Assembly: GCA_035048485.1 (NCBI GenBank)
Contig: CM068590.1
Coordinates: 3,880,093-3,944,092 of the forward strand
From: Pteria penguin
Lineage: Eukaryota > Mollusca > Bivalvia > Pterioida > Pteriidae
Reading direction: 5' to 3'
Length of the DNA stretch: 64,000 bases
Positions 1-12,334 of this stretch are shown here, in pieces. Numbering within the stretch: position 1 is the first letter of the stretch; each line of letters begins with the position of its first letter. Below the pieces are notes generated by a model. That model had not been told where the DNA came from, ran no database searches, and saw only the letters and a program-made list of their open reading frames with translations. Made by a program: the position numbers and the translations under genes.

Positions 1-424
1 CATGAAATTTATTGATGCCCAAATTATTTTCCATCTGTTCACAAGTAGATAGTCATGCATTGTCTAAACTAAAATGAATCTAAATAATTCAGGTATTTGA
101 TAGCATGTGACTTGTACTGCGTGGTAACATAATGTTCTATCGACAATTCGCCCTTCCACGGTTCGTAAAAGAACGTGACATTCAGTCCTTTTAATTGTTC
201 TATCTATGACGTTCTAAACAAATGCGCTGTTTGTTGGAGTTTTGTCGGACCTCAGTTGACGTCATCACAATAAAAAATTGTGTGTTGTGGAAGGGTGAAT
301 TTTATCAATCTATCTACATTATATCTTTGCTCTTCGTTTGTCATCCATGCTGTGATCCACTGATAAATTATATCTCCTGTTTCTCAACATTTATTAAAAA
401 TAATATAGTGTACGTAGACAGCAG
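1..424. other. left-edge sequence, no gene seen
   Basis: AT-rich DNA with no recognisable coding domain, RNA gene or repeat array. The short open frame at 222-428 has no family features. Homology to the duplicated units starts only near 425. Confidence 0.5.
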
Positions 425-1212
425 ATGATGTTTTACAGATAAGATAATATTGCATAGCCGTCAATCGGACAAAATTTGAAAACAGTGATTGTGGAAATAT
501 TTTTGAAGCAGAATTAGTACACATAGACTGACGGACAGACGGAGAAGTAATCTAAAGTATAATCGAGATACTGAGATATGGATGAATGTATAGAAAGTAT
601 ACAGAGCTGTTTCTCACATGGGAGCATAGGACTGAAATATACAATGATTAAGAACAATAGTGTACATTATTTATATGGATTATAAATCATGACACCCCTA
701 AACCTGCTCCCCCGCACCCATCCCTTCTAGATCCGCTTTATCTTTCGTTGCAAAATTATTTTTGAAATCTGTTGTTTACAATTTCTTCTAATACGTATCA
801 CAAGTAAAACCACTGTATTTATATTTCTTCTTTTTATGGGAGTTTAATTTCTCTAATTGCCCTCATGGCCTCCATTCTGCAATTTCATAATCGACTACAT
901 GATGTTTCTTACGGGGCAACCATTTGATTTTATGGGAGGGGTGTGGACTTTGTCTATTTTCAGAGGTGCAATACCCAAAAAGTTACATTATTTTCTTACA
1001 TCGCATGCCGGATTTTTTTTTTTTACAAAATCTTCCTCCTCCCCCCTCTCCTTTCCCAATCCCGATAAAAATCAATCATTGCTACTTTATCATTACATAT
1101 ATGGAAACCGAATGTGAAATGATGAAGTCTCGTGTCAATGTTGATGCGTATTTCATACACATTTATATCGGGTATATTATAGTTAGAAAATTTTAAGGAA
1201 ATAATGTAATCC
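425..1212. repeat. unit A left arm of segmental duplication
   Basis: This stretch matches 15,285-15,745 (unit B) almost base for base, and matches 54,775-55,065 (unit C) more loosely. Shared landmarks are the 'cgtcaatcggacaaaa' stretch, a run of agacggacagac-type sequence, and 'gtataatcgagacactgag'. The part at 895-1045 reappears at 20,335-20,480, and 1055-1210 reappears at 22,375-22,530, because unit B is interrupted between these pieces. No protein or RNA gene is supported. Confidence 0.8.
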
Positions 1213-1597
1213 GGCAATATCCTGTTATCTACCCCCACAGCTTTCAATCGTTGTCTATATATACTTTATGACTTCAAACATTGTTCACTGTAAGAAAGCT
1301 TGTTTATTGTTGTCAACGTATTGTGATGTACATTACCAATCATATATGTTATGTGTCATGCCCACAAGGGCCCTAATTTGGTCAATAAATTCTATTTTAT
1401 TCTATTCTATTCTATGGAATATAAATACGCATTTTTGTATGTAATAATTGAAGTCTATTTGACTAAGGTAACATATTGGAGTGTTTCTATTAAATTCCAT
1501 TTGCTTTATTCCGTATTTTACAGAATAAATCGAGACATTGCAAAACATTTTGAAGACAACAGGGCAAATAACAAGATACTGCCTGTAATCCTCTTAA
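1213..1597 (+). mobile_element. insert in unit A with LINE-like 3' tail
   Basis: The sequence is present in unit A but absent at the matching places in B (near 22,520) and C (near 55,175). Its left half ends at about 1,417 in 'ggtcaataaattcta' followed by a short (ttcta)n run. That layout is typical of the 3' end of an invertebrate non-LTR retrotransposon. No coding part is left, so this is a 5'-truncated tail at most. The remaining ~180 bases, 1,418-1,597, are unassigned. Confidence 0.5.
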
Positions 1598-1749
1598 TTT
1601 AAAAATTAACTAATCTCACTAACTATTGAAGACAAAATTAAAATATAGAGCTCTATGTACAGCAATGAATGCACAACCCATTCGCAATGATTTTCCAAAA
1701 ATGTGATGTTACATTACTTTTATCTTATATCAGTCGTCGGCAATCTGCG

Positions 1750-2255
1750 ATTTAAATCAGTAGATTAACCAGTGCAGGGTAAAAGTGAGGGTAAATGGGA
1801 AGAGGGTGTGAGAGATCGTGGAGTGGTTAACCAGATGTATATGGTAGAGGGTAGAAATGAAGTTAAATGGGGAAGAGGGTGTGAGAGATCTTGGAATGGT
1901 TAACCAGATGTATGCGGTACAGGGTAGAAGTGAGGGTAAATGAGGAAAAGGGTATGAGAGATCGGCGAGTAGTTAACCAGATATATGTGGTACAGGATAG
2001 AAGTGAGGGTAAATGGAGAAAAGTGTATGAGAGATCATGGAGTGGTTAACCAGATGTTTGTGGTACAGGGCAGAAGTGATGGGAAAATGGGGAAGAGGGT
2101 TTGAGAGATCATGGAGTGGTTAACCATATAAATGAGGTACAGGGTAGAAATGGGGTTAAATGGGGAAGATGGTATGAGAGATCTAGGAGTGGTTAACCAG
2201 ATGTATGTGGTACAAGGTAGAAGTGAGGGTAAATGGGGAAGAGGGTATGGAAGCC
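1750..2255. repeat. ~73-bp minisatellite, unit A (about 7 copies)
   Basis: Tandem array whose unit contains 'gtggttaaccagatgtatgt' and 'gtagaagtgagggtaaatgg' followed by a gagagatcatgga-type segment. The same array lies at 22,705-23,800 and 55,360-57,880. It is least expanded and most diverged here. Open frames reading through it on both strands are artefacts of the repeat. Confidence 0.9.
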
Positions 2256-2385
2256 CCCTCCTTTCCCTTTTCGCCACATATTTATTAATAAGAATTAAAA
2301 TTTGGCACCAAAAATGGCTGAGTAGTTTGGCTAATACACATGTGCTCCCCTTCTTTTTCGGAAATCCTAGATCCGCCACTGATAA
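2255..2385. mobile_element. MITE-like terminal segment abutting the minisatellite
   Basis: The last repeat unit runs into 'gaagccccctcctttccc', then an AT-rich spacer, and ends in 'atcctagatccgccactg'. The reverse complement of that end, CAGTGGCGGATCTAGGAT, resembles the terminus of a short non-autonomous DNA transposon. A compact relative with both ends lies at 45,446-45,616. The counterpart at the left of the array may be 'cagtcgtcggcaa' near 1,731. Superfamily is not determined. Confidence 0.5.
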
Positions 2386-2425
2386 ATATTGTATACTTGT
2401 TACATTGTTCTAAAATTAATGAGTG

Positions 2426-2428
<3 letters not shown>

Positions 2429-2460
<32 letters not shown>
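2429..2460. repeat. (CT)n microsatellite
   Basis: An uninterrupted CT run of about 30 bases. The orthologous place in unit C (58,008-58,070) has a longer TCTG/CT run, and in B (23,945-23,975) it is eroded. Confidence 0.95.
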
Positions 2461-2461
<1 letters not shown>

Positions 2462-2479
2462 GCACAGATCTGTCATTAA

Positions 2480-4600
2480 ATCTGTTCCTCTGTTCTTACT
2501 TTTATGTCACTCAATCGGAAAAGCGTAAGGGGGAGGAGGAGGGTCATTACAACAAAATATTTTGCCCTAAGCTGGTTTTAAATTTTAGAATCTATCCAAA
2601 TTTGCCAACATCAATTAAGAGTTAAATGGGATCTTCTACACATACATATACTATCTACCACTACATTAGTTATCAGAATGGAATAGCCCTAATAGCCATA
2701 TTAATACCTTGATACTGGAATTTAAGAACACAGATATAATTTAATACGTGAATACACCTCAACCCTTTTATCATTTGGTCTAATGTAAATATATGGCGCT
2801 CTTTACTCGTACCTATAACGTAAAGCTCTATCGGCAATATTATCTACTTATCTACATTATATATTTCCTCCTAGTTTTGTGTGTCATCAATGCTATGAGC
2901 CACTGATAAGTTGTACGTCAGCAAGGTAAACCGAAACTAAGAACAATATCTAGATTTGATCACGACAAACACCTTATTAAAGAAATGTTTGCCTTGTAGT
3001 TATAAGATATTCCACTTACCCAGGGTTCAATTCATATTTAGTAATATGTGTCCTTCATCGTTGTTTATTTATTATTCAAAACATACGTCTTAATTACATT
3101 GGCGGAATTTGGGGTATTGGGGTGGGGATAAGGGATTAGTTTGCTACCCCGGCAACCCCGTCTCTCCCTCTCACCCTCGTGATGGTCCGAAAATATTACC
3201 AAAAAGTTTATTTATAACCATTTTTAGGACTGCACTCCCCTTTTTCCACACCAAATTGTATAAAACATTAGTCATTCGAGACTGCAAATCCCCCCCCCCC
3301 CCTTCCCCAGTTTTTGAAATATTTCTAAATGGCATATGGATTATGGTTTGATTCAGTTATATCTATGTGCATATTTCATTTTCACTTTTTCTGCTGAAGT
3401 CCATTCTTTGTGAATAGTAAACAAGAGTTATCCTTCTTTTATTTCAATGACAGTGTAAACATATTAGTACAGTTTACCTCCGTGTTATTGTTTATGATAT
3501 GTTAATCATTAAATGCCACGCAACTTATGTAGTGAAAATTATTATAACGCCTGTCTTACTTAACATGCTATTTTGAAGTAACCTCAAAGGACTGTTCAAA
3601 CCCTAGATTTTTAATATTTTTTATTCTGATTAATGATTATATTAATTATTATGCTATCAATTAATATATGATTTTAATATCCACCGTGAATAAATATTAA
3701 TCTTAATCGATGGCTATTGTTTGTTAGTTGATTTTGCATTCACGTGCTTCTGACATAGTCAGTGAAGGATTTTCAGATGTTTGAATAACAACAAAACATG
3801 TTTAATCTCGCTCTTGTTGTCTCCAGGAATTAAGGCAGAATGCGAACAACAGGTGGCCCATTATCCGGTTTCCAGGATCGTGTGCGTCACAATCAACGTG
3901 CTGAAGGAGGTGTGGCCGATAAGATAAAGAACAAAGAAAGAAACAAACAAACAAATCAAAAGAAAAGAAAAGAAAAAAGTAAAAGAAACAGAAAATGAGA
4001 TAAAACAAAAATATAATATATGAAATAAAGAAATGAATAAAGGAAAATATGTAACTTTTGATACGAATGCAAACAGACTGACGTATATCCTGTACTCTTT
4101 CTAACAAAGAAATTCCATCTATATCAGCCCATTTGCCATTTATAGTCAATCCGTTTGATGACATTGGTTATAAATTGTCATATGTAAGATTTTTGGCATA
4201 TCCATATCTCAAGTGTGGCATGTTTTCTACCACTGAAAATGTCGCGTTTTAACCTTACAGTTACAGACGCATACATCAAAGACTTCAATAACTACAGGTT
4301 AACATCTTTGGATCTTTAAAGATTCCATACACACCTGAGTTTTATTGGTGTTTGTAATACCACGCTTGAAAACCTTGAATGATGTATATCTAGATTTACG
4401 TTGTAACGCTGGTGTCGATACAAAGAATGACGCCATTATATGACGTCCTGAAATATGGCAAGAGAAATGGGGTAACCGCCTTTACGTGTATGCGTAGAGT
4501 TAATTCCCGATCCTTTAATTAGAAGAGGTTGAAGACATTTCGAATGGATGATGGGATATGACTTTGGTTTTATCGTAAGCAATAATGCAAATTTTCAGTC
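2480..4600. repeat. unit A common body, part 1
   Basis: Matches 23,985-26,060 in unit B and 58,075-60,050 in unit C with only small indels. It includes a poly-C tract near 3,292, an A-rich stretch at 3,930-4,030, and non-coding sequence. Minus-strand open frames at 3,802-4,164 and their counterparts in B and C are F/L-rich translations of the A-rich stretch. I do not regard them as genes. Confidence 0.75.
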
Positions 4601-4603
4601 AAA

Positions 4604-4875
4604 TATGTGCCTAGTGGTATCGCGCTCTCCTCCTATTCAGGAGGCCGGGGTTCCAGTCCCGCTCTGGTTATGCTGGTGTTCCGTCCTTCAGATGAAACAG
4701 TAAAAACCGAGGCCCCGTGTCGTGGTATGCATGGCACGTTAAAGATCCCTCAATGCTTCGGGACGGTCCCTTGCAAAGGTCAAAGTGTGTATGCCCCGCA
4801 TCAGGCAGATGCTGTCACTATACACACGAAATATTGGTGGTGTGACGTTAAACAATAATCAATCAATCAATCAAT
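4604..4875 (+). mobile_element. tRNA-derived SINE, unit A copy
   Basis: The head contains an A-box-like 'tgcctagtggtatcgcg' and a B-box-like 'ggttccagtcc' near 4,649. A core follows with 'gatgaaacagtaaaaaccga' and 'ggcacgttaaagatccct', and the element ends in an (atca)n tail at 4,856-4,875. The first bases of the tRNA head are missing compared with the copy at 44,147. It lies at the same place in units B and C, so it was inserted before the duplication. Confidence 0.85.
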
Positions 4876-4879
4876 ATAA

Positions 4880-5910
4880 ACATTTTCAAATCCGCATTTG
4901 AATTCAATGAAGAATTATACATAGATTATATATATTTCAATATTTCCTCTTTGAAGAAAATAGTCTTGGTAAACAAAAGATTAAAAAATAAGATTTTACT
5001 TAGAAATTGAAGATAAATGAAAAGGACGACAATTATGCTGTTGTTCAGGATGATGTTAGTGCATACCAAGTGCAGAGTGTTGCTAACTAGCCTTTATTTA
5101 GGATTTATCTTGCTGTTGTTATAATATAAGTTCTACCTTTATTGTGTATATTATTATGATGTGTATAGACATCTGCATTTTCACCAGTTAAAAATCTCGC
5201 GAAATTTCACCACGAAAAAGGCAGTGTAGTGTTTAATACAATATTTTACTCTTTGTTTGTTTATAATAATCTCCTTTTTAAAAAGGTTTTCTATTCAAAT
5301 CTCCTTAACTGAAGATTCTGATTTTTTGTAGAAATGCAAAACGTAGTAATGATTAGTGCAGATGGTTAATTGGAAAAAGTGCCAGTCTTGTATTCTGACG
5401 GATTCGCTAGCTACGAGTTTCACAAAAAGTTAAAAGTCAATTTACAATTACATGTATAATGTATAAATTCAATTCTTGCAGAACAAAATTATGATCAGTT
5501 TTAATTTTTTGATTGCAAATATTCAGATATATACTGACCAAATTATATATGTACAAATTCATTGGAAAGTATTGTGCACAAGTTTAATTATAAGAAAGTA
5601 AATAATTCTCTTTTCAATCAATGCATTTCTACATACTTCAAGATGATTGTAGTGTCAGTTGCAAAATCTAAATAAATCTTACACTTTTTCTGGTGTTTCC
5701 AACAATTGTTTTCATGGCTGAATCATATACAAGTAAGTATATACATGAGTAAGGGATAAAGAATTAAACTTTTCTTCTCAAAAATTTATGCCAAACATTT
5801 ATTGACTTAACATAAGATAATTATGATCGTAATATATGAGATCAGATATTCAAGTCATATAATTAAATATATGTATCACACTATATTCAAGTAATATTGT
5901 AATTGTATTT
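4880..5910. repeat. unit A common body, part 2
   Basis: AT-rich non-coding sequence that matches 26,335-27,720 (B) and 60,330-61,434 (C). No domain, RNA gene or array is visible. B carries an extra ~270-bp block at about 26,568-26,838 that A and C lack. Confidence 0.7.
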
Positions 5911-7120
5911 TATACTTGCAGATATCTGGATGACATTTTGGTTATCGACAACCCTGAATTCGAGCAATTTATATAAGAAATTTATCCACCAGAGCTCACA
6001 TTGAATAAAACTAATACTTGTGATAAATCTACAACTTTCTTAGATTTAAACATCAAAATTATCAACCACCTAATATATACCAATATTTATGATAAACGTG
6101 AGGATTTTGGATTTCCTATTGTAAATTTCCCTTACTTGGATGGCGATGTCCCTCGACTCCCATCATATGGTATCTATATATCTCAATTAGTTCGGTTTGT
6201 CAGAGGCTGCACCGATGTTTTGGACTTTCATAAACGAAATTTACAAATTACTACGAAACTTTTAACTCAGGCTTACAGATATCACAAGCTAAGAAAAACA
6301 TTCGGCAAATTCTTCAGATCTTATTCAGAACTTCTATCTAAATTTGGAAATATTTCTTTTCAACAGTATGTATCCAATGGAATTTCCCATCCTTACTTTT
6401 ACGGTGATCTCGTATATAAACTAAGGAAAGAAAAGGCTCCGATAACGTTATTCTATCATGTAATAAAATACTCAAACGTCTTCTAAATAGACAATATGAT
6501 ATTGAGATCATTAAAAAGACTATAGGTCTTGTATTTGGCCCCTCTACAGCCTTATGCAGACTTTTACTTGAGCGTTGCACGCTGACTAACAGGGCGGTGG
6601 GGACTATATGGCGGGCCTTGTCCAAACCTCTTTCAGAGGAGACATGGTCCTGAACCTCGTCCCCTCTGACTGTTAGTCGGGACTCCTACAGATCTAGGGT
6701 CTTAGCTCACTTTCAGATTGGCAGAGCACAGTTATCATGTTGGTGTCGCATATATTTTTATACCATTATGTATTTTACAATACCTTACGTGTTTATATTT
6801 TTATGACCTCTCAATATGCGATACCTGTTGACCCTTGTTCTTTACGTGGAGGATTATTTGTAAATTTTTAATTGTACTTTCTTTGATTGTTCTGCTGTTA
6901 CGGTGAGTGGGAAGGTGGGCCCGTAAACCGGTTAACCACACCATTTGTTTGGCTTTTGTCAAATTAAATGACCGTCCTAAGTCGGTATCGTAATTGCACT
7001 ACAATCAAATATTTCTGTAATGTGATATATGTTCTAATATATTATTTATATTCATGTATTGTATATCTCTATGGTGACTTCTGCCACATAACTGAGCCAG
7101 TAACTCCTCTGTTTTCTCTT
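5911..7120 (+). mobile_element. 5'-truncated reverse-transcriptase element, unit A
   Basis: Begins near 'tatacttgcag' and reads straight into a reverse-transcriptase active-site motif, YLDDIL (about 5,922). Then come FLDLNIKI and the long segment translated at 6,001-6,486, with the markers DKREDFGFPIVNFPY, GIYISQLVRFVRGC and KLRKTFGKFFRSYSELL. An in-frame TAA after EQFI and a one-base frameshift near 6,430 (shared with unit C) break the frame. The 3' part contains 'cgtaaaccggttaaccac'. The empty site is preserved in unit B at 27,721. The family may be Penelope-like or another non-LTR lineage; I could not decide from motifs. Confidence 0.8.
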
Positions 7121-9235
7121 GAATTTACATGTATTCTGGTAGCTAACTCTTATATTGTTATTGATGAATAAATCGAAGTAAACCTATGACTTTTATATGG
7201 TATTTGTGATAGTTTTTCGATAAAGAAAACCCGTTTTCACAATGTCAGGGTTTTGCAATTCCGTGTCTCCATACAAACTCCAGACAAAATTTGTTTCAAT
7301 ATTCCAAAGTTGGTGTATCTTGTCATTATTTTATTGGTTCTATGTGATACCATGGATTCAATCGGGACGCAGCTTGCAATAAAACACATTTATGTGAATA
7401 ACGACTTTTGACTCAAGGGTCGCATGGAAAAATGACGTCGCAAAATCTTGACACAGCCTTTGAATTACTTAAGCAGATTTGACCATACTACATCTTTAGG
7501 GAATTAAAAACAGAATTACCTATATATAGTTTGAGAAAAACTTTTACCAATATAGTCAAAATACAATGTAGTAGATGCCAGTGTGGTGGAAATTCCAAAC
7601 CTGCCTACAAGAACTTAAAAAAGGAGACGCAACTTCGTTAAAACAGGATTATGTTTCAGGGTCAATTTCTGACGAAGTAACATAGTAACAAATTTTCAAA
7701 CCACTCTTTTATAGTTTAGTGGATTGTACAAACAATTTGGCCCTTTCCATTGTTTCATACGCGTATCCGTACCCTGCAATACTCTAAAATATCATTAAAA
7801 GACTGGAGTGTACTAGTAATGTATTCCAGTATAGAACTTGACTTTCTAATCATTTTTCCAAATGTTTAAAAGGTTTAAGGGCAGTCATTGCCCATGTCGC
7901 TTCAACAAATATTTCCAATTTGTATTTTTCTTTTACTTTGTGAGTAAGTTTCATTTCCAAGACATACCCATCACCTGACTGTGAAAATGTATAAAAAATG
8001 ATAACATGAAATTTCATTTTAAACCAAATAACTCTTAGCTTGCTCATAAAATTCATAAAGCACGGGTATGGTGTTTTGGTATTCATCATGCTCAAGCAAA
8101 TGCATCTCACATTACCGTTCCCTCTCCGGTAGTGTACATGTTTAATACCTTTGTGAGATAATACACAAATCCAGAAGTTGGTTTCAACATGGGAAAACCT
8201 AGAGTCCCTAATTCATTTGGAATTTTAACCAAAAACATTAATGTCATTGCACACCCTCCCCGCCCCCATTTCCCCCACACACCAACACATGTATACACTT
8301 CTACATTCCACCTTTCCTGCCTGGGACTTCCTTAAAAACATGTTGTAACCCCTTACAAAGTAAATGGGACCTACCGTTATAACAATATCCAATGTTATAA
8401 TTCTTTGATACAAATGTTCATACCGGCCCACATGTGATGTTGACACTGTCACTGGCTACTTTGACAGTAGTACTACATTAAATCTACATATTTCTATTAC
8501 ATTGAATAAAACTAACCTAAAATCTATTTAAAATTATTATTTATACTAACCTCTACAGGGTTATAATATTTTTTTCTTAATGTTGCAGCGTTTGATTTAA
8601 TAATTTGGCACATTTTTATCATCGCTAAAGGGGCTTTTCCCCCATTGACCTTTGACACGTTACGCAAAGCGTGGATTCAACTATTAACTTCAACTGTTCA
8701 ACTGAAATCTAATTCACAATATATTAAAGATGATTACTCCTGACGCAAAATGCACACACCGCAAGCGGAAAAACCTCTACATCTAGGTATGTACATGGTT
8801 ATCGTATAATAATACCCGACAATATTTTCATGAATTTTATTGTATTGCATAACCACCTAGCTGTACCATGGAATGTTCGATCCGGATTATCAAGCACTTA
8901 TCTGTGATTAAATTTGTCACCAAATACACGTTCCCCATACCGGGTATTTACATCTTATGTTTTGATTATTTGACACCATACAAAATCACAGTTAGGTACC
9001 TTTGCTTGTCCGTCTGGATTTTCTAGACGATCGTATATTAGTTACTGTGAAATATATGTATACAATCTACTGCATAATAGATTCCTTGTAGTCGTTGTCT
9101 ATTGTTAATTTTAGAATAAATAAATCAGAGGCTCTGACTAAGCTAAAGCTCTCTTGGTCATATTTACTGTATCGTTTTCGTTCTTTCCTTGTCTCGCCTT
9201 ATTCCATAAAACACTAATCCTAACAGCACTGTGAA
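7121..9235. repeat. unit A right arm
   Basis: Matches 27,722-29,325 plus 29,976-30,102 in B and 62,652-64,000 in C. The piece at 7,850-8,460 is open on the minus strand over two short overlapping frames and is nearly identical in all three units. However, B carries a stop in the same frame and no domain is recognisable, so I leave it uncalled. Nothing else stands out. Confidence 0.7.
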
Positions 9236-9241
9236 GTACCC

Positions 9242-9895
9242 GGAGACCAAAGTAGACAGCAACCCATAGAAAGAAGAAGACCGAAGTAGGAAGCAACTCA
9301 TAGAAAGGAGAAGACCGAAGTCGGAAGCAACTCATAGAAAGGAGAAGACCGAAGTAAGTAGCAACTCATAGAAAGGAGAAGACCGAAGTAGGTTACAACT
9401 CATAGAAAGGAGAAGACTGCAGTAGACAGCAACTCATAAAAAGGAGAAGACCGATGGAGGAAACAACTCATAGAAAGGAAAAGACCGAAATAGGTAGCAA
9501 TTCATAGAAAGGAGAAGACTAAAGTAGACAGCAACTCATAGAAAGAGGAAGACCGAAGTAGGAAGCGACTCATAGAAAGGAGAAGACCGAAGTAGGCAGC
9601 AACTAATAGAAAGGAGAGACCGAAGTAGACAGCAACTCATAGAAAGAATAAGACCGAAGTAGGTAGCAACTCATAGAAAGGAGAAGACCGAAGTAGGCAG
9701 CAACTCATAGAAAGGAGAAGACCGAAGTAGGAAGCGACTCATAGAAAGGAGAGGACCGAAGTAGGTAGCAACTCATAGAAAGGGGAAGACTAAAGTAGAC
9801 AGCAACTCATAGAAAGAAGAAGACCGAAATAGGTAGCAACTCATAGAAAGGAGAAGACCGAAGTAGGAAGCACCTCATAGAAAAGAGAAGACCAC
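9242..9895. repeat. 34-bp tandem repeat
   Basis: About 19 imperfect copies of a 34-bp purine-rich unit containing 'catagaaaggagaagaccga' and 'agtaggtagcaac'. It occurs only in unit A; the matching place in B (44,600-45,220) holds unrelated sequence. The open frames through it are spurious. Confidence 0.95.
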
Positions 9896-9897
9896 AA

Positions 9898-9900
9898 ATG

Positions 9901-9956
<56 letters not shown>

Positions 9957-9999
9957 TGTTATTATTATTATTATTATATTTTATTACTATTATTATTTT
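9898..9999. repeat. (ATT)n microsatellite
   Basis: About 90 bases of ATT triplets with one short interruption, directly after the 34-bp array. Confidence 0.95.
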
Positions 10000-10205
10000 A
10001 TTTCTGAGCTCGAGTCTCCCAGAAAAGCTGTCAAATGGTAACGAAAACTCCATTATGGTAAGATAATATTGCCTTCTTCAACTAAGATACCGACTCTTAG
10101 GACTTTCAATCCTTTGATTTTGATTTTAATTTATTTATTTATTATTTAAGCATAATTATTGCCATTGTTGTTCATACCTCACCTTGACGATGAAGTACTG
10201 TTGTT

Positions 10206-10520
10206 TTCCCGTTTATAGGAGACGGTGTTACTCTATCCATTGAGTGCCTAGCTCGTGACAGGAAGGTCATTTATTAGAATCCTACCGGTGGCTCCTCAGT
10301 ATCGTAGATACGAGACAATACAAACCGAGATCTCGTGTCACAATAGACCTAACACGTCAACCCTCACCACTTCCGGGTGGTCCGCTGCATAGATATCCGG
10401 CTGTTTTGGTTTACGCCGTTACCATATAAATGAAACACACTTAGTGTAATACAAACAAACAAACAAAAAAAAACAAAAAAACAAAACAAAAAAAAAAACA
10501 AAAACAAAAAAAAAACCGCC
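10206..10520 (+). mobile_element. diverged tRNA-type SINE with A-rich tail
   Basis: Contains a tRNA-head-like 'gagtgcctagctcgtgac', then a core segment 'aaaccgagatctcgtgtca' that matches the core of the other SINEs here. It ends in caaacaaacaaac and poly-A runs. Box elements are eroded, so the start is approximate. Confidence 0.5.
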
Positions 10521-10559
10521 ACCATCATCATCATCGACGACAACAACAACAACAACAAC

Positions 10560-10599
<40 letters not shown>

Positions 10600-10618
10600 T
10601 ATATATATATATATACAT
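10517..10618. repeat. compound (CAT)n (CAA)n (TAA)n (TA)n microsatellite
   Basis: Successive short runs of CAT, CAA/CGA, TAA and TA repeats at the SINE tail. Unit B has only a reduced version near 45,310-45,355. Confidence 0.9.
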
Positions 10619-11170
10619 AGGTAATGTGGAAACCTCTTCACCATGTTATACGAGTTATCCGTCTTTAAGTATAGTATACGTTCAGCTGAATATATTTGAT
10701 TCTTTATAACAAAATATTTAGCTTTTCCTCACTCGAAAATAGATGCATAAATATAATACTAAACGACAAGTTCTTCCACAATAAAAATAAAAAGTCGTAT
10801 ACTCTCTGTTCATGAAATCAGAAAACAAAGGACTGTAAATGTGTTTTTATGTCGCTTTAGACAGCTTTACAGTAATATCATGACATGGAGGCAGGCTGTT
10901 AAAGCTCTAAAACATAGCGGCACAATCCGAGAATCGAACCCGAATCGTCTCTGCTGAAGAGCATAAAGGCAGAGAAAGTAATGCACAAGAGGTTGCATAT
11001 GATTCCGATTTCAATCAAATCAGATTGTAAACACCGCCATGTTTATGTCTTGATATCCTCATTAAATGAAAAATACACAGACGTCCATAATATCGGTGTA
11101 ACACATGTATATGTTTATCTTCTATAGAGATAAATAGAAATAGTTAAAATATCACCAGTAAAACATTCAC
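10619..11170 (-). other. TRIM-flank region with a tRNA-like SINE
   Basis: The first ~90 bases match 45,358-45,440 and mark the start of the duplicated TRIM flank. On the minus strand, 10,990 to 10,830 reads as a SINE. It has a B-box-like 'gggttcgattctcgg' near 10,935 preceded by 'tgcattactttctctgcc', and ends in 'cgacataaaaacac'. The A-box is not clear. The remainder has no recognisable content. Confidence 0.45.
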
Positions 11171-11174
11171 ATAG

Positions 11175-11545
11175 GTACGATATCCATTGTAAGGTGATCG
11201 TGTCATTGATATAATGTTGATTTGGAAAGATGATCTTTGAATACAAAAGTAGTTATGATGTTGAATGCTAAGGTGATCGCTTTAGAGTTATAATGTTAAT
11301 TGGTCAGGTGATAAAATATATTGTTATGATGTTGACTGGTAAAGTTATCGTTATATTGGTATAATGTTAATTAGTAAGGTGATCGTTATATTGTTATGAT
11401 GTTGATTGGTCAGGTGATCGTTATATTGTTATGATTTTGACTGGTAAGCTGATCATTACATTGTTATGATGTTAATTGTTGAAGTGGCCGTTATATTTTT
11501 ACGATGTTAATTTGTTAATTTCTTTGGTGATCTTGATATTGTTGA
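11175..11545. repeat. ~35-bp tandem repeat, unit A
   Basis: Degenerate copies of a unit containing 'ggtaaggtgatcgttatatt' and 'gttatgatgttgatt'. The paralogous array at 45,866-47,030 is about three times longer and partly homogenised. Confidence 0.9.
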
Positions 11546-12334
11546 GGCGATGATGATTTTGTTGGCTTCAGTTTAAGCAACAGTAACTTGAAAAAAAAAT
11601 AAATAAAAAAACAAAACAAAACAAAACAAAACAAGAAGATGCCTGAGTGGGTCTATGTAGCTCACCCGAGAACAATTTGCTCATTCGCAAACAATTGTCT
11701 GCTTATTCGCCATAAATTTATTGCATATTGATTTTGAAACTAATAAAATACTGCACACTTGTTCATCTACATTAAATAATCAAGACATGATAAAGAATAT
11801 ATAAAACAAACAAACAAACAAACTAAAACTAAATAAAAAAACCTCCATAAAACAAACAACAAACAAACATACAAACAATCAATTTCCCCTTCAAACAGAT
11901 ATTTCCAGAAAAAGTTGAAGACAGCTACAAGGCTTCTCTCTGCAATATAACTTGGTATCCATCAATATCAATATCTTCCAATTAGTTCTAAGTAGACCAA
12001 AGTTTATTGTTACATACTGACATTACAAACATCACATTTATTAATCCGGGAAAAATTATTTTGCAATAGGACAGCAACTCATCTTAGAGCATCCTTCTAT
12101 ATCAATCTTATACATTTGTTTTATGATCCCTGCAACCAGTCTGAATAAGTTTGTAAACGGAAGATCATCTCTGAGACTACGTCGCCCCGCCCTGAATCCG
12201 CATCAGGATCCAGTAAAACACACTTCTATGGAACCTTTAGTACCTCATATCAACCAAGTTTCATTGAACTCCACGCAACAGTTGAGAAAAAGTCGTAAGT
12301 ATGAACTCTTTCAACAGACAGACGTCAACCTATA
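11546..12334. other. TRIM downstream flank, unit A
   Basis: Matches 47,035-47,640 in unit B and includes an A-rich (aaaac)n run near 11,590-11,635. No gene is supported. The plus-strand frame at 12,123-12,335 has a frame-shifted counterpart in B and no domain. Confidence 0.5.

Noticed and set aside
3802..4164. Hydrophobic minus-strand frames near the A-rich tract in each unit (also 25,276-25,621 and 59,260-59,622)
   Set aside because: The hydrophobic part is the translation of A-rich simple sequence; frames and lengths differ between the units.
7850..8452. Minus-strand frames conserved in all three units (for example 7,850-8,110 and 63,640-63,924)
   Set aside because: The whole flank is equally conserved, unit B has a stop in the same frame, lengths change with indels, and no domain is visible.
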